DNA from: Kitasatospora sp. MAA4
GTDB lineage: Bacteria > Actinomycetota > Actinomycetes > Streptomycetales > Streptomycetaceae
NCBI RefSeq assembly: GCF_029893355.1
Contig: NZ_JARZAI010000003.1
Coordinates: 186,001 to 250,000, forward strand
DNA length: 64,000 bases
Reading direction: 5' to 3'
Both the position numbers and the translations under genes were made by a program. Of this stretch, positions 1 to 8,231 are shown one piece after another. Numbering within the stretch: position 1 is the stretch's first letter; the number at the start of each line of letters is the position of its first letter. The notes beneath the pieces are model-generated. The model had not been told where the DNA came from, searched no databases, and saw only the letters and a program-made list of their open reading frames with translations.

Positions 1-1183
1 GCAGCCGGCCGACCGCGCCCAGCAGGATCACCCGGCGGACCGCCACGCCCTTGGCGCGCAGCGTGTCCAGCGCGTCCGCGATGTTGCACAGCATGCCCTC
101 GACGGCGGCCCGCGCGAGGTGCTCGGGCGTCATCGACTCGGCCCGAAGGCCCGTCAGGCTGCCTGCCGCGTGCGGCAGTTTCGGGGTCCGCTCGCCGTCC
201 AGGTACGGCAGCAGCACCACGCCGTACGCGCCCGGGGTGGAGCGCAGCGCCAGCTCGCTCAGGCCCTCCAGGTCGCGTCCCAGCAGGTGCGCGGTGGCGC
301 GCAGCACGCCGGCCGCGTTGAGCGTGCCGACCATCGGCAGGTGGTAGCCGGTCGCGTCGGCGAACGAGGAGACCGTGCCGCTCGGGTCCACCACCGGCTG
401 GTCGTGCAGCGCGAAGATGGTGCCGGAGGAGCCGAGCGAGACGACGGCGTCGCCGGGGCCCAGGCCCAGGCCCAGCGCGGCGGCCATGTTGTCGCCGGTG
501 CCGGCCGAGATCAGCAGGCCCTCGGGGGTGTGCCCGGCGGGCTCGTTGGGGCCGAGCACCTCGGGCAGCCGCATCAGCTCGTGGCCGAGTGCCAGCTTGA
601 CCAGGTCCTGCCGGTACTCGCCGGTGATCGGGGACCAGTAGCCGGTTCCGGAGGCGTCGCCGCGGTCCGTGGTGCGCCGCTGCGGGTGGCCCAGCAGCTG
701 CCAGACCAGCCAGTCGTGCGGCAGCAGCACCTCGGCGATCCGGCGCGCGTGGGCCGGCTCGAACTCGGCCAGCCAGCGCAGCTTGGCGATGGTGTACGTG
801 GCGGCCGGGACGGCCCCGATCGCCTCCGTCCAGGCGGCCGGGCCGCCGAGCGCGCTCACCAGCGCGGCGGCCGCGCCGGAGGATCGCGGGTCGGTCCAGA
901 GCAGGGCCGGACGCACCAGGACGCCGCCCGCGTCCAGCCCGATCATGCTGTGCTGCTGAGCGGATACCCCGATCGCCCGGACGCCCTCCAGCAGGCCGCC
1001 GGCGGCCGCGTCGCCCAGCGAGTGCAGCCACGACTGCGGGTCGGCCTCGGTGGACCTGGCCTCGGAGGCCTCGGACGCCGGATGGGGGGCCTTGCCGGAG
1101 CGGAGGACGGCGCCGGTGTCCGCGTCGCACGCGACGATCCGGGTGCGAAGGGTCGAGCTGTCGATGCCCGCAACGATGGCCAT
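1..1183 (-). CDS. xylB: Xylulokinase-family sugar kinase, 3' part beyond window
   Basis: FGGY carbohydrate kinase that would phosphorylate xylulose or a related ketose with ATP. Reading leftward from ATG at 1183 the protein begins MAIVAGIDSSTLRTR and continues with SAQQHSMIGLD, ALLWTDPRS, GTGDNMAAALGLGLGPGDAVVSLG (split motif GTGDN then SLGSSGTI) and PYLDGERTPKLP, all typical of xylulokinases. The N-terminal phosphate-binding motif is slightly unusual (DSSTLRTR where DSSTQSTK is common). An in-frame ATG lies 12 bases upstream at 1195, but its possible ribosome site is too close. The coding frame is open at base 1, so the C-terminal part, including the end of the ATP-binding lobe, lies outside the window. 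Substrate is inferred from family resemblance only. Confidence 0.85.
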   Translation of the reverse strand, partial: MAIVAGIDSSTLRTRIVACDADTGAVLRSGKAPHPASEASEARSTEADPQSWLHSLGDAAAGGLLEGVRAIGVSAQQHSMIGLDAGGVLVRPALLWTDPRSSGAAAALVSALGGPAAWTEAIGAVPAATYTIAKLRWLAEFEPAHARRIAEVLLPHDWLVWQLLGHPQRRTTDRGDASGTGYWSPITGEYRQDLVKLALGHELMRLPEVLGPNEPAGHTPEGLLISAGTGDNMAAALGLGLGPGDAVVSLGSSGTIFALHDQPVVDPSGTVSSFADATGYHLPMVGTLNAAGVLRATAHLLGRDLEGLSELALRSTPGAYGVVLLPYLDGERTPKLPHAAGSLTGLRAESMTPEHLARAAVEGMLCNIADALDTLRAKGVAVRRVILLGAVGRL

Positions 1184-1263
1184 GATGGAGATCATGCCTC
1201 AGCCGGAGGCCCTCCTGTTGCCGCTCGCGGCAAGTGTTGCCCACTCGGTACCGCGTACTGCGG

Positions 1264-1557
1264 TTAGGGACGAACAGTGCCCCAGCTGTCGTCCTCGTCC
1301 TGTCGGCGGTTGAAGCAGGAGACCCGGTCGGTGAGGGCGTTCGGCAGGCGGTCGCCGACCCGGTCGGTCACCGCGCCCGCCGCCTTGCCGGCCGCCGCTC
1401 CGGCCGAGCGCTTGGCCCGCTCGGTGGCGTCCTGGACCCTCGGGTGCTCCGAGATCCGGCGTGCTGTCGTGGCGATCTGCTCGTAGCGCTGCCGGCCGGC
1501 CCTGGCCCCCAGGACGTAGCCCGCCGCGACCCCCACGACGAACGTCAGCTTCCACAT
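1264..1557 (-). CDS. Small membrane-anchored protein, YtxH-like
   Basis: A 97-residue protein starting MWKLTFVVGVAAGYVLGARAG: one N-terminal hydrophobic segment with glycine spacing, then a basic, alanine-rich helical region (RISEHPRVQDATERAKRSAG, KAAGAVTDRVGDR) and an acidic C-terminus. Proteins of this shape are common in Streptomyces and are annotated as hypothetical or YtxH-like; role unknown. It is transcribed leftward toward the sugar kinase, 80 bases apart. No catalytic motif is visible. Confidence 0.7.
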   Translation of the reverse strand: MWKLTFVVGVAAGYVLGARAGRQRYEQIATTARRISEHPRVQDATERAKRSAGAAAGKAAGAVTDRVGDRLPNALTDRVSCFNRRQDEDDSWGTVRP

Positions 1558-1860
1558 GTTCGGCCTCCACCCTCTCGCGCGGCGCTTGCCGCGGTGCCCT
1601 ACCCGTCCCGGCCGCCGGCGAACCGCCCAACCGGTCGGCGTGTCCCTCCACAGCATCCCCGGCGGGCGACCGAGCCGCCCGCCGGGCGCGCCGAGCGAAG
1701 CAGGCGTGGGGCCCCGGCGGAGGGTCCGAGGTGCGCTGTTCGGAAAGCGATTGGCGGACCACCCCCCTGAGTGCGCTAATGTATGTCCCGCAGCGAACGC
1801 CGAGGCCCGGGAGACCGGGAACGTCCGGGAGACCGGGAACGACCGAGGCCGCCAGCTCAA
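1558..1860. other. Intergenic region before tRNA-Asn genes
   Basis: No convincing gene. The stretch holds the upstream region of the leftward small protein and the promoter region of the rightward tRNA-Asn pair. Two near-identical short units (gggagaccgggaac and similar, about 1808-1840) stand just before the first tRNA. I see no clear operator. Confidence 0.5.
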
Positions 1861-1933
1861 TCCCGCATAGCTCAATTGGCAGAGCAGCCGACTGTTAATC
1901 GGCAGGTTATTGGTTCGAGTCCAATTGCGGGAG
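1861..1933 (+). tRNA. tRNA-Asn (GTT)
   Basis: 73 bases fold as a cloverleaf: acceptor TCCCGCA/TGCGGGA, anticodon loop CTGTTAA with GTT, T-loop GGTTCGAGTCC. The CCA end is not encoded. First of two tandem identical copies. Confidence 0.95.
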
Positions 1934-1984
1934 CCCAACGTGGTGCCCGGTCCCAACCGACCGGGGCCCACGATGGATGAGCGG

Positions 1985-2057
1985 TCCCGCATAGCTCAAT
2001 TGGCAGAGCAGCCGACTGTTAATCGGCAGGTTATTGGTTCGAGTCCAATTGCGGGAG
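1985..2057 (+). tRNA. tRNA-Asn (GTT), second copy
   Basis: Identical in sequence to the copy at 1861, 51 bases downstream, and followed directly by a terminator hairpin. Probably co-transcribed with the first copy. Confidence 0.95.
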
Positions 2058-2063
2058 CACACA

Positions 2064-2093
2064 GAACGCCCCCCGGTTCGCTGGGGGGCGTTC
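2064..2093 (+). terminator. Terminator after the tRNA-Asn pair
   Basis: Perfect 11-base-pair stem GAACGCCCCCC / GGGGGGCGTTC with an 8-base loop, six bases after the second tRNA. It can also act on the leftward protease gene that ends at 2119. Confidence 0.8.
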
Positions 2094-2118
2094 GGCGTTT
2101 CACGCTCCGGACGGGCGG

Positions 2119-2898
2119 TCAGCCGATCGCCTGGTGGTAGAGGGCGGACACCCGGTCGTCGAAGCTGACGCTGTACGAGATGTCCGGGCTGTCGCCGCCC
2201 GCCTGGTAGCCGCCGATCACCCCGACCAGGGTGCCAAGGCCGCTCTGCGGGTCGATGTCGGTCAGCCAGGGGCTGCCGCTGGTGCCGTCCGAGAAGTCGC
2301 CGCAGTCGAAGCGCTCCTGGGTGGAGCTGCGGGCGACGGTCCGGGTGGTGCAGGTGATCGGCTGCTCGCGGCTGAACGGGTAGCCGGTGACGGTCACCGG
2401 CAGGTCGAAGCCGAGGTTGAGCCCCAGCTTGTTGCCGCCCAGGACGTCCTCGATCTGCTGGCCGTCCAGTGGGGCGACGCTCAGGAAGGCCACGTCGTAG
2501 TCCGGGTCCTCGCTGTCCTGCCAGTGCGGGTCGACGGTGATCCGGTCGACCGTCCAGCCGCCGTGCGGGGCGTAGCCGTCGTGGTAGCCGGGCACGAAGG
2601 TCAGGCCGTCCAGCTGGCCTGCGGAGTGACTGAAGACACAGTGCGCCGCGGTGGCCAGCAGATTGCGGCCGGGGCTGTCGACGACGCTGGCGGTGCAGAC
2701 CCGGGTGCCGTTCTGGGCGGGCAGGGTGAGCACGCCGATCCGGCTGGCGCCCGCGTTCTGCGGGGCCGTGCTCGCGCTCAGCGCGGGTCGCTCGGCGCCG
2801 TCCGTCTCCGAGCTGCACGCCGCGAGCGGCAGCGCCGCCGCCAGCGCGGTGGCCAGCGCCGCAGCGCGCCTGACGTACCCGTACCCCCGCCGGGCCAT
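2119..2898 (-). CDS. Trypsin-like serine protease, lipoprotein
   Basis: Secreted chymotrypsin-fold peptidase of about 259 residues. The N-terminus is a basic, hydrophobic signal ending in the lipobox LPLAACS, so the mature protein is probably lipid-anchored outside the membrane. The triad is visible: His in TAAHC, Asp in DYDVAF, Ser in DGTSGSPW. The ATG at 2898 (MARRGYGYV) is preferred because GAGAGG lies about nine bases upstream; in-frame ATGs at 2919 and 2946 would only lengthen the signal. A paralogue with the same layout follows upstream at 3882. Substrate unknown. Confidence 0.85.
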   Translation of the reverse strand: MARRGYGYVRRAAALATALAAALPLAACSSETDGAERPALSASTAPQNAGASRIGVLTLPAQNGTRVCTASVVDSPGRNLLATAAHCVFSHSAGQLDGLTFVPGYHDGYAPHGGWTVDRITVDPHWQDSEDPDYDVAFLSVAPLDGQQIEDVLGGNKLGLNLGFDLPVTVTGYPFSREQPITCTTRTVARSSTQERFDCGDFSDGTSGSPWLTDIDPQSGLGTLVGVIGGYQAGGDSPDISYSVSFDDRVSALYHQAIG

Positions 2899-3009
2899 TC
2901 GCCGCCACCTCTCGGTCATCGTTCGACGCCGGGTGCGTCGCAGCAATGATCTACCAGGTGCGGGCCGTCCGGCGCCAGATCGATGATACGGATGATGGGC
3001 CGGTCGGTC

Positions 3010-3882
3010 TCAGTTGGTCGCCCGGTCGTAGAGGGCCTGGACCCCGCTGCCGAAGTAGCTGCTGTACGAGACGTCCGGGGTGTTCCCGCCCTGCTGGTAG
3101 CCGCCGATCACGCCGACCACGGTGCCGGTTCGGGTGGTCGGGTCGAAGCCGGTCACCCAGGGGCTGCCGCTGGTGCCGCCGGTGTAGTCGGGGCAGTTGA
3201 TCCGCAGCTGGGTGGGACTCTGCTGGCTGGTCTGGTTCATGCAGCTGATCGGCACGTCGCTGCTGCTCGGGTAGCCGGTCAGCCGTACGTCGAGCTGGTA
3301 CCCCTTGCCGATGCCGAGCCGGTTCGCGCCCAGCACCTGCTGCACCTGCTTGCCGCCCTGCGGCTGGACCACGGCGAACGCGACGTCCAGATCGGGGTTG
3401 CCGTGATCGGCCCAGCTCTGGTCGACGGTGATCGCGGCCAGCGGCCAGACCCCGCTGGGCGTCTCGCCGCCGCGGTAGCCGGGCACGAAGACCAGGTCGT
3501 TGCGCTGGCCCACGCCGGGGTCGTAGACGCAGTGGGCGGCGGTCACGATCAGGTTCTGCCCGGCGCTGTCGACCACGCTGGCGGTGCAGAAGTGGTCGCC
3601 GGACGCGCTGCTCGTGAAGACCGCGCCGACCAGGCCGTTCAGGATCGTCGGGGGGGCTGTCCGGGTGGTGCCCTTGTGCTTGTCGAAGGCCCGCAGGAAG
3701 CGCTCGCGGGACCACTTCGAGGCGGCGGTTGCCGTGCCGGCGGCGCTGGGGGCGGTGCTGCTGGGCGTCGGCGTCAGGAACAGCGCCCTGCTCGGCTGAG
3801 CGGGGGAGGAGCCGCAGGCCTGGGCCGCCAAGCCGATCGCCAGCGCGGCGGCGCCGCCCAGCGCTCTGCGACGCACCGTCAT
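3010..3882 (-). CDS. Trypsin-like serine protease, lipoprotein (paralogue)
   Basis: 290-residue paralogue of the neighbouring protease. Start ATG at 3882 has GGAGGGAG about seven bases upstream. The signal reads MTVRRRALGGAAALAIGLAAQACGSS with lipobox LAAQAC (written in parts: MTVRRRALGGAAALAIG, then LAAQACGSS). Catalytic residues: His in TAAHC, Asp in NPDLDVAFA, Ser in GGTSGSPW. Two Cys pairs around ISC and INCPD resemble those of the first copy. The two genes run in the same direction 111 bases apart and look like a tandem duplication. Confidence 0.85.
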   Translation of the reverse strand: MTVRRRALGGAAALAIGLAAQACGSSPAQPSRALFLTPTPSSTAPSAAGTATAASKWSRERFLRAFDKHKGTTRTAPPTILNGLVGAVFTSSASGDHFCTASVVDSAGQNLIVTAAHCVYDPGVGQRNDLVFVPGYRGGETPSGVWPLAAITVDQSWADHGNPDLDVAFAVVQPQGGKQVQQVLGANRLGIGKGYQLDVRLTGYPSSSDVPISCMNQTSQQSPTQLRINCPDYTGGTSGSPWVTGFDPTTRTGTVVGVIGGYQQGGNTPDVSYSSYFGSGVQALYDRATN

Positions 3883-4149
3883 CCGACTCCCTCCAGCGCC
3901 CGTTGCTCCGCACAGCTTCACCCGGACACCGGCGCCCTGCCACCGGGATCCCGCCAGTCGGACGGACGGAGGGCGGACGGAGGACGGAAGGAGGACGACA
4001 CCCGCGGGCAGGCCCGGGGAACGCACTCGTGGTGCGGCCCCGGCGCGCACCACGGCTGATCGACCGGATATGCTGCCCGAGGCGGCCTTGCGGGGCCGCT
4101 GTGCTGCGATGGACGGCCACGGTGGTGGCCGGTGCCAACGCGGTGAGTC

Positions 4150-4223
4150 GGGGCGGTAGCTCAGCCGGTTAGAGCAGGGGACTCATAATCCCTGGGTCGT
4201 GGGTTCGAGTCCCACCCGCCCCA
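4150..4223 (+). tRNA. tRNA with CAT anticodon, probably tRNA-Met
   Basis: 74-base cloverleaf: acceptor GGGGCGG/CCGCCCC, anticodon arm GGGGA-CTCATAA-TCCCT, T-loop GGGTTCGAGTCCC, discriminator A, no encoded CCA. CAT anticodon means elongator Met or lysidine-modified Ile; sequence alone does not settle which. The gene is intact and serves as the attachment site of the adjacent integrated element. Confidence 0.9.
4181..4223 (+). repeat. Attachment site (tRNA side)
   Basis: The last 43 bases of the tRNA, from the anticodon loop to the discriminator, recur at 8120-8162 with a single mismatch (G versus T in the T-loop). Tyrosine recombinases commonly use tRNA 3' ends as attachment sites and the recombinase gene lies 125 bases away. 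Confidence 0.9.
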
Positions 4224-4348
4224 CTTCGAAGGCCCTGATCAGGTGGAATTTACCAGGTGTCACGGCTCGGTCACAAAGCAACGCGCCGCACAGCGCTCCA
4301 CCAGCGGAGTAGCCTGGAGGGCAGAAAACTCTCCCTGGCGGGCGCACC

Positions 4349-5284
4349 ATGGTCAACATCCTCGCTCCTGCCGCCCCGGCTGACCTCGACCCCGGCGACA
4401 TCCGCATCCTCCTCCCCGACTTCCGGCGGCACCTGCGTGCCCGGAACAAGGCCCCCAGCACGATCGCGTCGTACGTGACGATCGGGGAGACGTTCGCCGC
4501 CTACCTCACCAGTACCGGGATGCCGCTCCACGCCGACGCGATCGCACGTGAGCACATCGAGAGTTACCTCGTCAGCATCGCGGATCGCGGCCTCGCCCCG
4601 GCCACAGTGGCGAAGCACTACCGGTCACTACAGCAGCTCTTCAAGTGGCTGACGGACGAGGGCGAGGCGCCCCACGATCCGTTCGAGCGCATGCGGCCCC
4701 CGGCCGTGCCTGAGCAGCCCGTGCCGATTTTCAGCGACGCCGAGTTGAGGACGCTGCTGGCCGCATGCAAGAGCCGCGACTTCGCCGCGGTGCGGGACAC
4801 CGCGATCATCAGACTGCTGGACGACACCGGGATCCGAGCTGCCGAGCTGGTGGGCCTTGCAGAGGATGATGTGGACTTTGAGCAGGACGTAGTCCACGTG
4901 CTGGGTAAGGGGAGGCGCGGCCGCGCAGTCCCGTTCGGCACGAAGGCCGGCGACGCCCTAGCCCTGTACCGACGTGCCCGACGGCGGCACCCGCACGCGA
5001 GCGCTGACGCTTTCTGGCTGGGGAGGCTAGGGCCGCTGACGGACAGTGGGCTCCGGCAGATCCTCGAACGGCGCGGCCTGGCTGCCGGGGTTGCCGACGT
5101 ACACCCGCACAGGTTCCGGCACACGGCGGCGCACGTCTGGCTCGCGAGTGGCGGAGAGGAGCAAGACCTTATGCGGCTGATGGGTTGGCGCACCCGCGAG
5201 ATGGTCGGCAGGTACGCCGCCAGCGCCGCCGACGAGCGCGCCCGCGACGCACACCGTCGTCGCGCTCTGGGGGACCGGTTGTGA
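4349..5284 (+). CDS. Tyrosine recombinase / integrase
   Basis: 311-residue site-specific recombinase. The N-terminal SAM-like core-binding domain (about residues 20-110, with [13 protein letters not shown]) is followed by a catalytic domain with Arg in [11 protein letters not shown], the His-x-x-Arg box in [14 protein letters not shown], and nucleophile Tyr in [17 protein letters not shown]. The length is nearer XerD-type recombinases than the larger ICE integrases. It points away from the tRNA attachment site, as usual for tRNA-integrating elements, and is the obvious candidate for having made the flanking 43-base repeats. Codon use is slightly less GC-biased than in the flanks. Confidence 0.93.
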   Translation: MVNILAPAAPADLDPGDIRILLPDFRRHLRARNKAPSTIASYVTIGETFAAYLTSTGMPLHADAIAREHIESYLVSIADRGLAPATVAKHYRSLQQLFKWLTDEGEAPHDPFERMRPPAVPEQPVPIFSDAELRTLLAACKSRDFAAVRDTAIIRLLDDTGIRAAELVGLAEDDVDFEQDVVHVLGKGRRGRAVPFGTKAGDALALYRRARRRHPHASADAFWLGRLGPLTDSGLRQILERRGLAAGVADVHPHRFRHTAAHVWLASGGEEQDLMRLMGWRTREMVGRYAASAADERARDAHRRRALGDRL

Positions 5285-5392
5285 TGACGGATCTTGTTCG
5301 GGCTATTTGCCATAGTTGTGGGCGCCAACTCGCAAGTCGCCACCTCTGGACCCTCTATTTAGCTTCGCAGATGATCATGGAATCGAAGGTGA

Positions 5393-5566
5393 TCATGAGA
5401 ATGAAGGGTAGTCGGCCAGGATCCTCTCGCACTGCTCCGAGTGCTGCGCTTCGAGGTGCCTTCGTCGCATCACGCGGACGTCGCTCCGTCGACTGCGGTC
5501 ACCGATCAGAATTGCGGCCTGTTCCTGCTTGCTCAGCCGGACGCACTCCGCGCACTCCGCGCTCAC
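5393..5566 (-). CDS. Small Cys/His-containing protein
   Basis: 57 residues from GTG at 5566, overlapping the preceding gene's stop (GTGA). Sequence features: SAECAECVRLSKQE, then RSRRSDVRVMRRRHLEAQH and a C-terminal RILADY. The spaced Cys pair and two His could bind zinc, but this is inference. Small proteins of this pattern occur next to DUF5753 regulators in actinomycetes. Function unknown. Confidence 0.6.
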   Translation of the reverse strand: MSAECAECVRLSKQEQAAILIGDRSRRSDVRVMRRRHLEAQHSEQCERILADYPSFS

Positions 5567-5760
5567 TGCTGCGCCTCCAACAGTTCCCGATCCGGGCACA
5601 CCGCACTCCCACACTGACAGCGAGGCCAGTCACTCGCCCTGGACCTTCCCAGCTGAATGTTCGGGTCGTACTCCAGGGCCACGGCGAGGACCGGGCGGCG
5701 CTGGCCGCTCTCCTCCGTGACGATTCGCCGGTAGGTGGTCGGCTCTGCTCCTGCGGACAT
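5563..5760 (-). CDS. Small hypothetical protein
   Basis: 65 residues starting MSAGAEPTTYRRIV, with LAVALEYDP and a Cys-rich tail WPRCQCGSAVCPD. It is translationally coupled to the next small gene through a GTGA overlap, which supports both. No recognised domain; probably accessory to the element's XRE regulator region. Confidence 0.6.
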   Translation of the reverse strand: MSAGAEPTTYRRIVTEESGQRRPVLAVALEYDPNIQLGRSRASDWPRCQCGSAVCPDRELLEAQQ

Positions 5761-5828
5761 GGCTTGGCTTCCCGTCGCATTGGCTCCTGTGGGCGAGATA
5801 CCAAGGTAGAGCCGGAATGGGCGACTCC

Positions 5829-6659
5829 CTAGTCGATTTCCTGTTCCCGCAAGAATTCGTCCCGGATGCTCTCGACCATGGCTCGCATAGCGTCGCCTTT
5901 ATCCGCCGCATTCTCGAACGCCTGGAACTTCTTGACGTACTGGTCTACGTCCTTCGGCTCACTGGTGGTAATCTCGGCGTGCGGAATCTCCGCGATGACG
6001 AGACGGGTATCGAATATCACGAACGAGCATGTCGGTAGATGTGCCTTTGGTGACGCTTGCGGCACTACATCGATGACGATATTCGGCATCCTCGACATGG
6101 TGACGAGCTTATCCAGCTGGGCCGCCATCATGGCCGGCCTGATCAGTTCCCATCTGAGGACGGACTCAGTGATCAGGAAGTGAAACTGCCGCCGCCTGTC
6201 GTAGAGAACTTCCTGTCGGCGCATTCGAGCGCCGATCATCTTCTCAAGGGCATCGTCTGTCAGCTCTGAATTCTGCTGCACGGCGCGGACGTACTCCGGC
6301 GACTGAAGTAGTCCCGGAATGCAGGAAGGCTGAAAGACCCGCAACAAGCGCGTCTGTGCCTCTATCGCCCTGATCTCGTCCTGGTGTTTGTGCAGCCCCG
6401 TCCGGCGGTAGATACTCCACGCGGTAGCCTCTGTGGCCACTACGCGGGCCGCCTCGGTCAGCTGGGCCTTGACGACCTCGGGCACGTCCAGAGCTGTGAG
6501 GATGCGCTCCACGTCGATGACGCTGGGCGCAAGATGCCCGTTCTCGATTTTGCTCAGCTTGCTTGGAGACATGGCAGCACTGCGAGCAACTGCTTTGGCC
6601 TCTTTCCCACTCGCCTGCCGCAGCTCCCGCAGCGCCTTGCCGAGATCAGTACTGTTCAC
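5829..6659 (-). CDS. XRE-family regulator with DUF5753 domain
   Basis: 276 residues. The N-terminal helix-turn-helix (SAAMSPSKLSKIENGHLAPS, residues about 27-46) is followed by the long DUF5753 effector domain (YRRTGLHKHQDEIRAIE, PGLLQSPEYVRAV, LITESVLRWE, SFVIFDTRLVIAE). GTG at 6659 overlaps the DUF6879 stop (GTGA), so the two are co-translated. This regulator/DUF6879 pair is widespread and multicopy in Streptomyces; in well-known relatives the regulator is paired with a small partner such as DUF397. Target here unknown. The gene is less GC-rich than its surroundings. Confidence 0.85.
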   Translation of the reverse strand: MNSTDLGKALRELRQASGKEAKAVARSAAMSPSKLSKIENGHLAPSVIDVERILTALDVPEVVKAQLTEAARVVATEATAWSIYRRTGLHKHQDEIRAIEAQTRLLRVFQPSCIPGLLQSPEYVRAVQQNSELTDDALEKMIGARMRRQEVLYDRRRQFHFLITESVLRWELIRPAMMAAQLDKLVTMSRMPNIVIDVVPQASPKAHLPTCSFVIFDTRLVIAEIPHAEITTSEPKDVDQYVKKFQAFENAADKGDAMRAMVESIRDEFLREQEID

Positions 6660-7177
6660 TCGGTGCCGTACCGCTCCCACCACTCAGTGAATGGGACCGC
6701 TCCGCCAAGGGCAATGTCTCGATACTCCAACCACTCGGCAGGAATCAGCTGAGCCTCGGCGCTGACGAAAGTTCCTCCCTCGCCGTATTGCATCGTGACT
6801 ACCGTGGACTCATCGAATACCCAGAAGTCCGGGACCCCTTCTAGAGGGTTCGGCCTGTCCGTGATGTCGAGGATGAAGAACTCTTCGCCAGCGGCGGCGT
6901 TCTTCGCGTAGCCCCAGCCGAGTTCAAATAGCAGATATGGCGTCAGTGGACGCGAGACGATGTGAACCCGATACATCCGCTTACCGGCGTCGGTATTCCC
7001 GCGTACCTCGTCAGCCCATTCCTGGTTGTAGTCCGATGGCTGAGGTTCGCCAGCGAGAAATGCCCGGAAATTCTCGGCGTTCGATGATCCCGTGTAGTCG
7101 TCCAGGGTCTCCAGCCTGAAGGCCTCCCGCTGGAAATCTGAAAACAGCTTTTCGAACTCTTCACCCGAGATTGCCAC
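6656..7177 (-). CDS. DUF6879 family protein
   Basis: 173 residues from GTG at 7177, chosen because GGAGG lies eight bases upstream; the track-length upstream codons lack a site. Motifs FQREAFRLETLDDY near the N-terminus and WWERYG at the C-terminus mark the DUF6879 family found beside XRE/DUF5753 regulators. Biochemical function is not known. Coupled to the regulator downstream by GTGA and overlapped by a small gene upstream. Confidence 0.8.
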   Translation of the reverse strand: MAISGEEFEKLFSDFQREAFRLETLDDYTGSSNAENFRAFLAGEPQPSDYNQEWADEVRGNTDAGKRMYRVHIVSRPLTPYLLFELGWGYAKNAAAGEEFFILDITDRPNPLEGVPDFWVFDESTVVTMQYGEGGTFVSAEAQLIPAEWLEYRDIALGGAVPFTEWWERYGTE

Positions 7178-7367
7178 TGGCAATCCTCCGAATCAGTGAG
7201 GCGGGGATGCGGACGGCCGTCTCTCCGGCCGGAAGCTGGATCGTCTCCAGCGCCTCGGTGTCGTCCACAACGTAGCCCTGAACGATCAGGTCCCCCGTAC
7301 CGTCCACGCTGTACACCGTCGGACATGTGCCCTTCTCGCACTCACCTGCAAGTCGCGTCAGCTTCAC
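7161..7367 (-). CDS. Small protein of the XRE-DUF6879 operon
   Basis: 68 residues from GTG at 7367 with GGGAG upstream. Sequence MKLTRLAGECEKGTCPTVY then YVVDDTEALETIQLPAGETAVRIP looks like a compact beta protein with a Cys pair near the N-terminus. It overlaps DUF6879 by 17 bases. This small protein commonly opens such operons in actinomycetes. Function unknown. Confidence 0.7.
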   Translation of the reverse strand: MKLTRLAGECEKGTCPTVYSVDGTGDLIVQGYVVDDTEALETIQLPAGETAVRIPASLIRRIASGNLG

Positions 7368-7717
7368 CGCTGCTCCCGTCCCGCTCGACTGTGTCTCGTT
7401 CGATGCTCCCGAAGTTGTGACGGCGGGGTCAAGGTGCGGCAGTTGAGAGAACAGGAAACCGCCTTGACGGTCTCTCAGCCCTCATCGAGGCCGGGCGGCC
7501 TCCCGCTGGGGTGCCCAAGTTGCTCTCGCCAGGATCAGGACCACCTGACCAGCCAGAGCAGCAGGAGACGGCCGCCGAGGAGCGGCAGGCCCCGCTACGG
7601 GCCGCCGCTGGCAGGGAGTGGTCGTCCTGTGGGTGCTCGCGCTGCCAGGCCGCTGCGGAGACCCCTGAGGGCCAGCGTCGCCGAGGCCAACCGCCCGCAG
7701 CTACTGGGACCGCACGC

Positions 7718-7936
7718 GTGACATGGTCCCTGTCGCGGCGCGCGAACAGCGCCAGCCACTCGACCTCGAAGAGCTGTTCTGGCCTCACCGGCGACGCGCT
7801 CACGACGTGCCAGAACGCCGGAACCACAGGCACCGCCATCGGGGTCGGGCTCGTCATTGCACTTTGGGCAGCAGTGGACGTCATCCTCGGCATCTCGTAC
7901 CTGGTCTTCCGGCTGAGCAGCAGAGAGCGACGCTGA
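7718..7936 (+). CDS. Possible small membrane protein
   Basis: 72 codons from GTG 7718 to the stop at 7936. The C-terminal half (CSGLTGDALTTCQNAG followed by a hydrophobic segment VGLVIALWAAVDVILGI and LVFRL) resembles small Streptomyces membrane proteins, so this part is probably genuine. The N-terminus is uncertain: the frame stays open back to 7511 without a convincing ribosome site. It may be a 5'-degraded copy. Confidence 0.4.
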   Translation: MTWSLSRRANSASHSTSKSCSGLTGDALTTCQNAGTTGTAIGVGLVIALWAAVDVILGISYLVFRLSSRERR

Positions 7937-8119
7937 AGCAGGCGGAAGGAAGGCGGTGTCACGCTCCGTTCAACTTTGACGGCTATCAACGGATGCGGCG
8001 TCCCGCTGGGCCGCAGCCTCGCAAGGGGAGCTGGGTGCTTCAGCAGCGGAGTATTCGGCGACCTGCGTTCGGCCGTGACCTGCGTTTGTGCAGGTGAGCA
8101 CAGCGCTTCGGCGCGGAGC

Positions 8120-8162
8120 ACTCATAATCCCTGGGTCGTGGGTTCGATTCCCACCCGCCCCA
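8120..8162 (+). repeat. Attachment site, distal copy
   Basis: 43 bases matching the tRNA 3' half at 4181-4223 with one mismatch. Upstream bases do not match the 5' half of the tRNA, so this is an attachment repeat and not a tRNA gene. The first gene of the biosynthetic cluster ends 69 bases further on. Confidence 0.9.
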
Positions 8163-8231
8163 CCCATGATCAAGAGTGCGAAAAGCGAAGCCCTCGGGGT
8201 CGTCCCAGTCAGGGGTGACCCCGCATCGTCG

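Larger units (their letters stand above)
4181..8162. mobile_element. 4-kb tRNA-integrated element
   Basis: Bounded by the 43-base direct repeats at 4181 and 8120. Contents: tyrosine recombinase next to the tRNA, two small Cys-containing proteins, an XRE/DUF5753 regulator, a DUF6879 protein, its small partner, and an ill-defined stretch 7.4-8.1 kb. I find no replication initiator, excisionase, FtsK/Tra translocase or phage structural gene, so it is a reduced or decayed integrative element, probably not self-mobile. Confidence 0.8.

Noticed and set aside
119..1267. 382-codon rightward open frame at the left end
   Set aside because: Antisense to the xylulokinase reading frame, which shows family motifs throughout.
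7429..8121. 230-codon leftward open frame in the integrated element
   Set aside because: A short stretch looks protein-like, but the rest is low complexity, it has no ribosome site, and it overlaps the better-supported membrane segment on the other strand.
8120..8162. Second tRNA gene at the distal repeat
   Set aside because: Only the 3' half of the tRNA is present; the upstream sequence cannot complete the cloverleaf.
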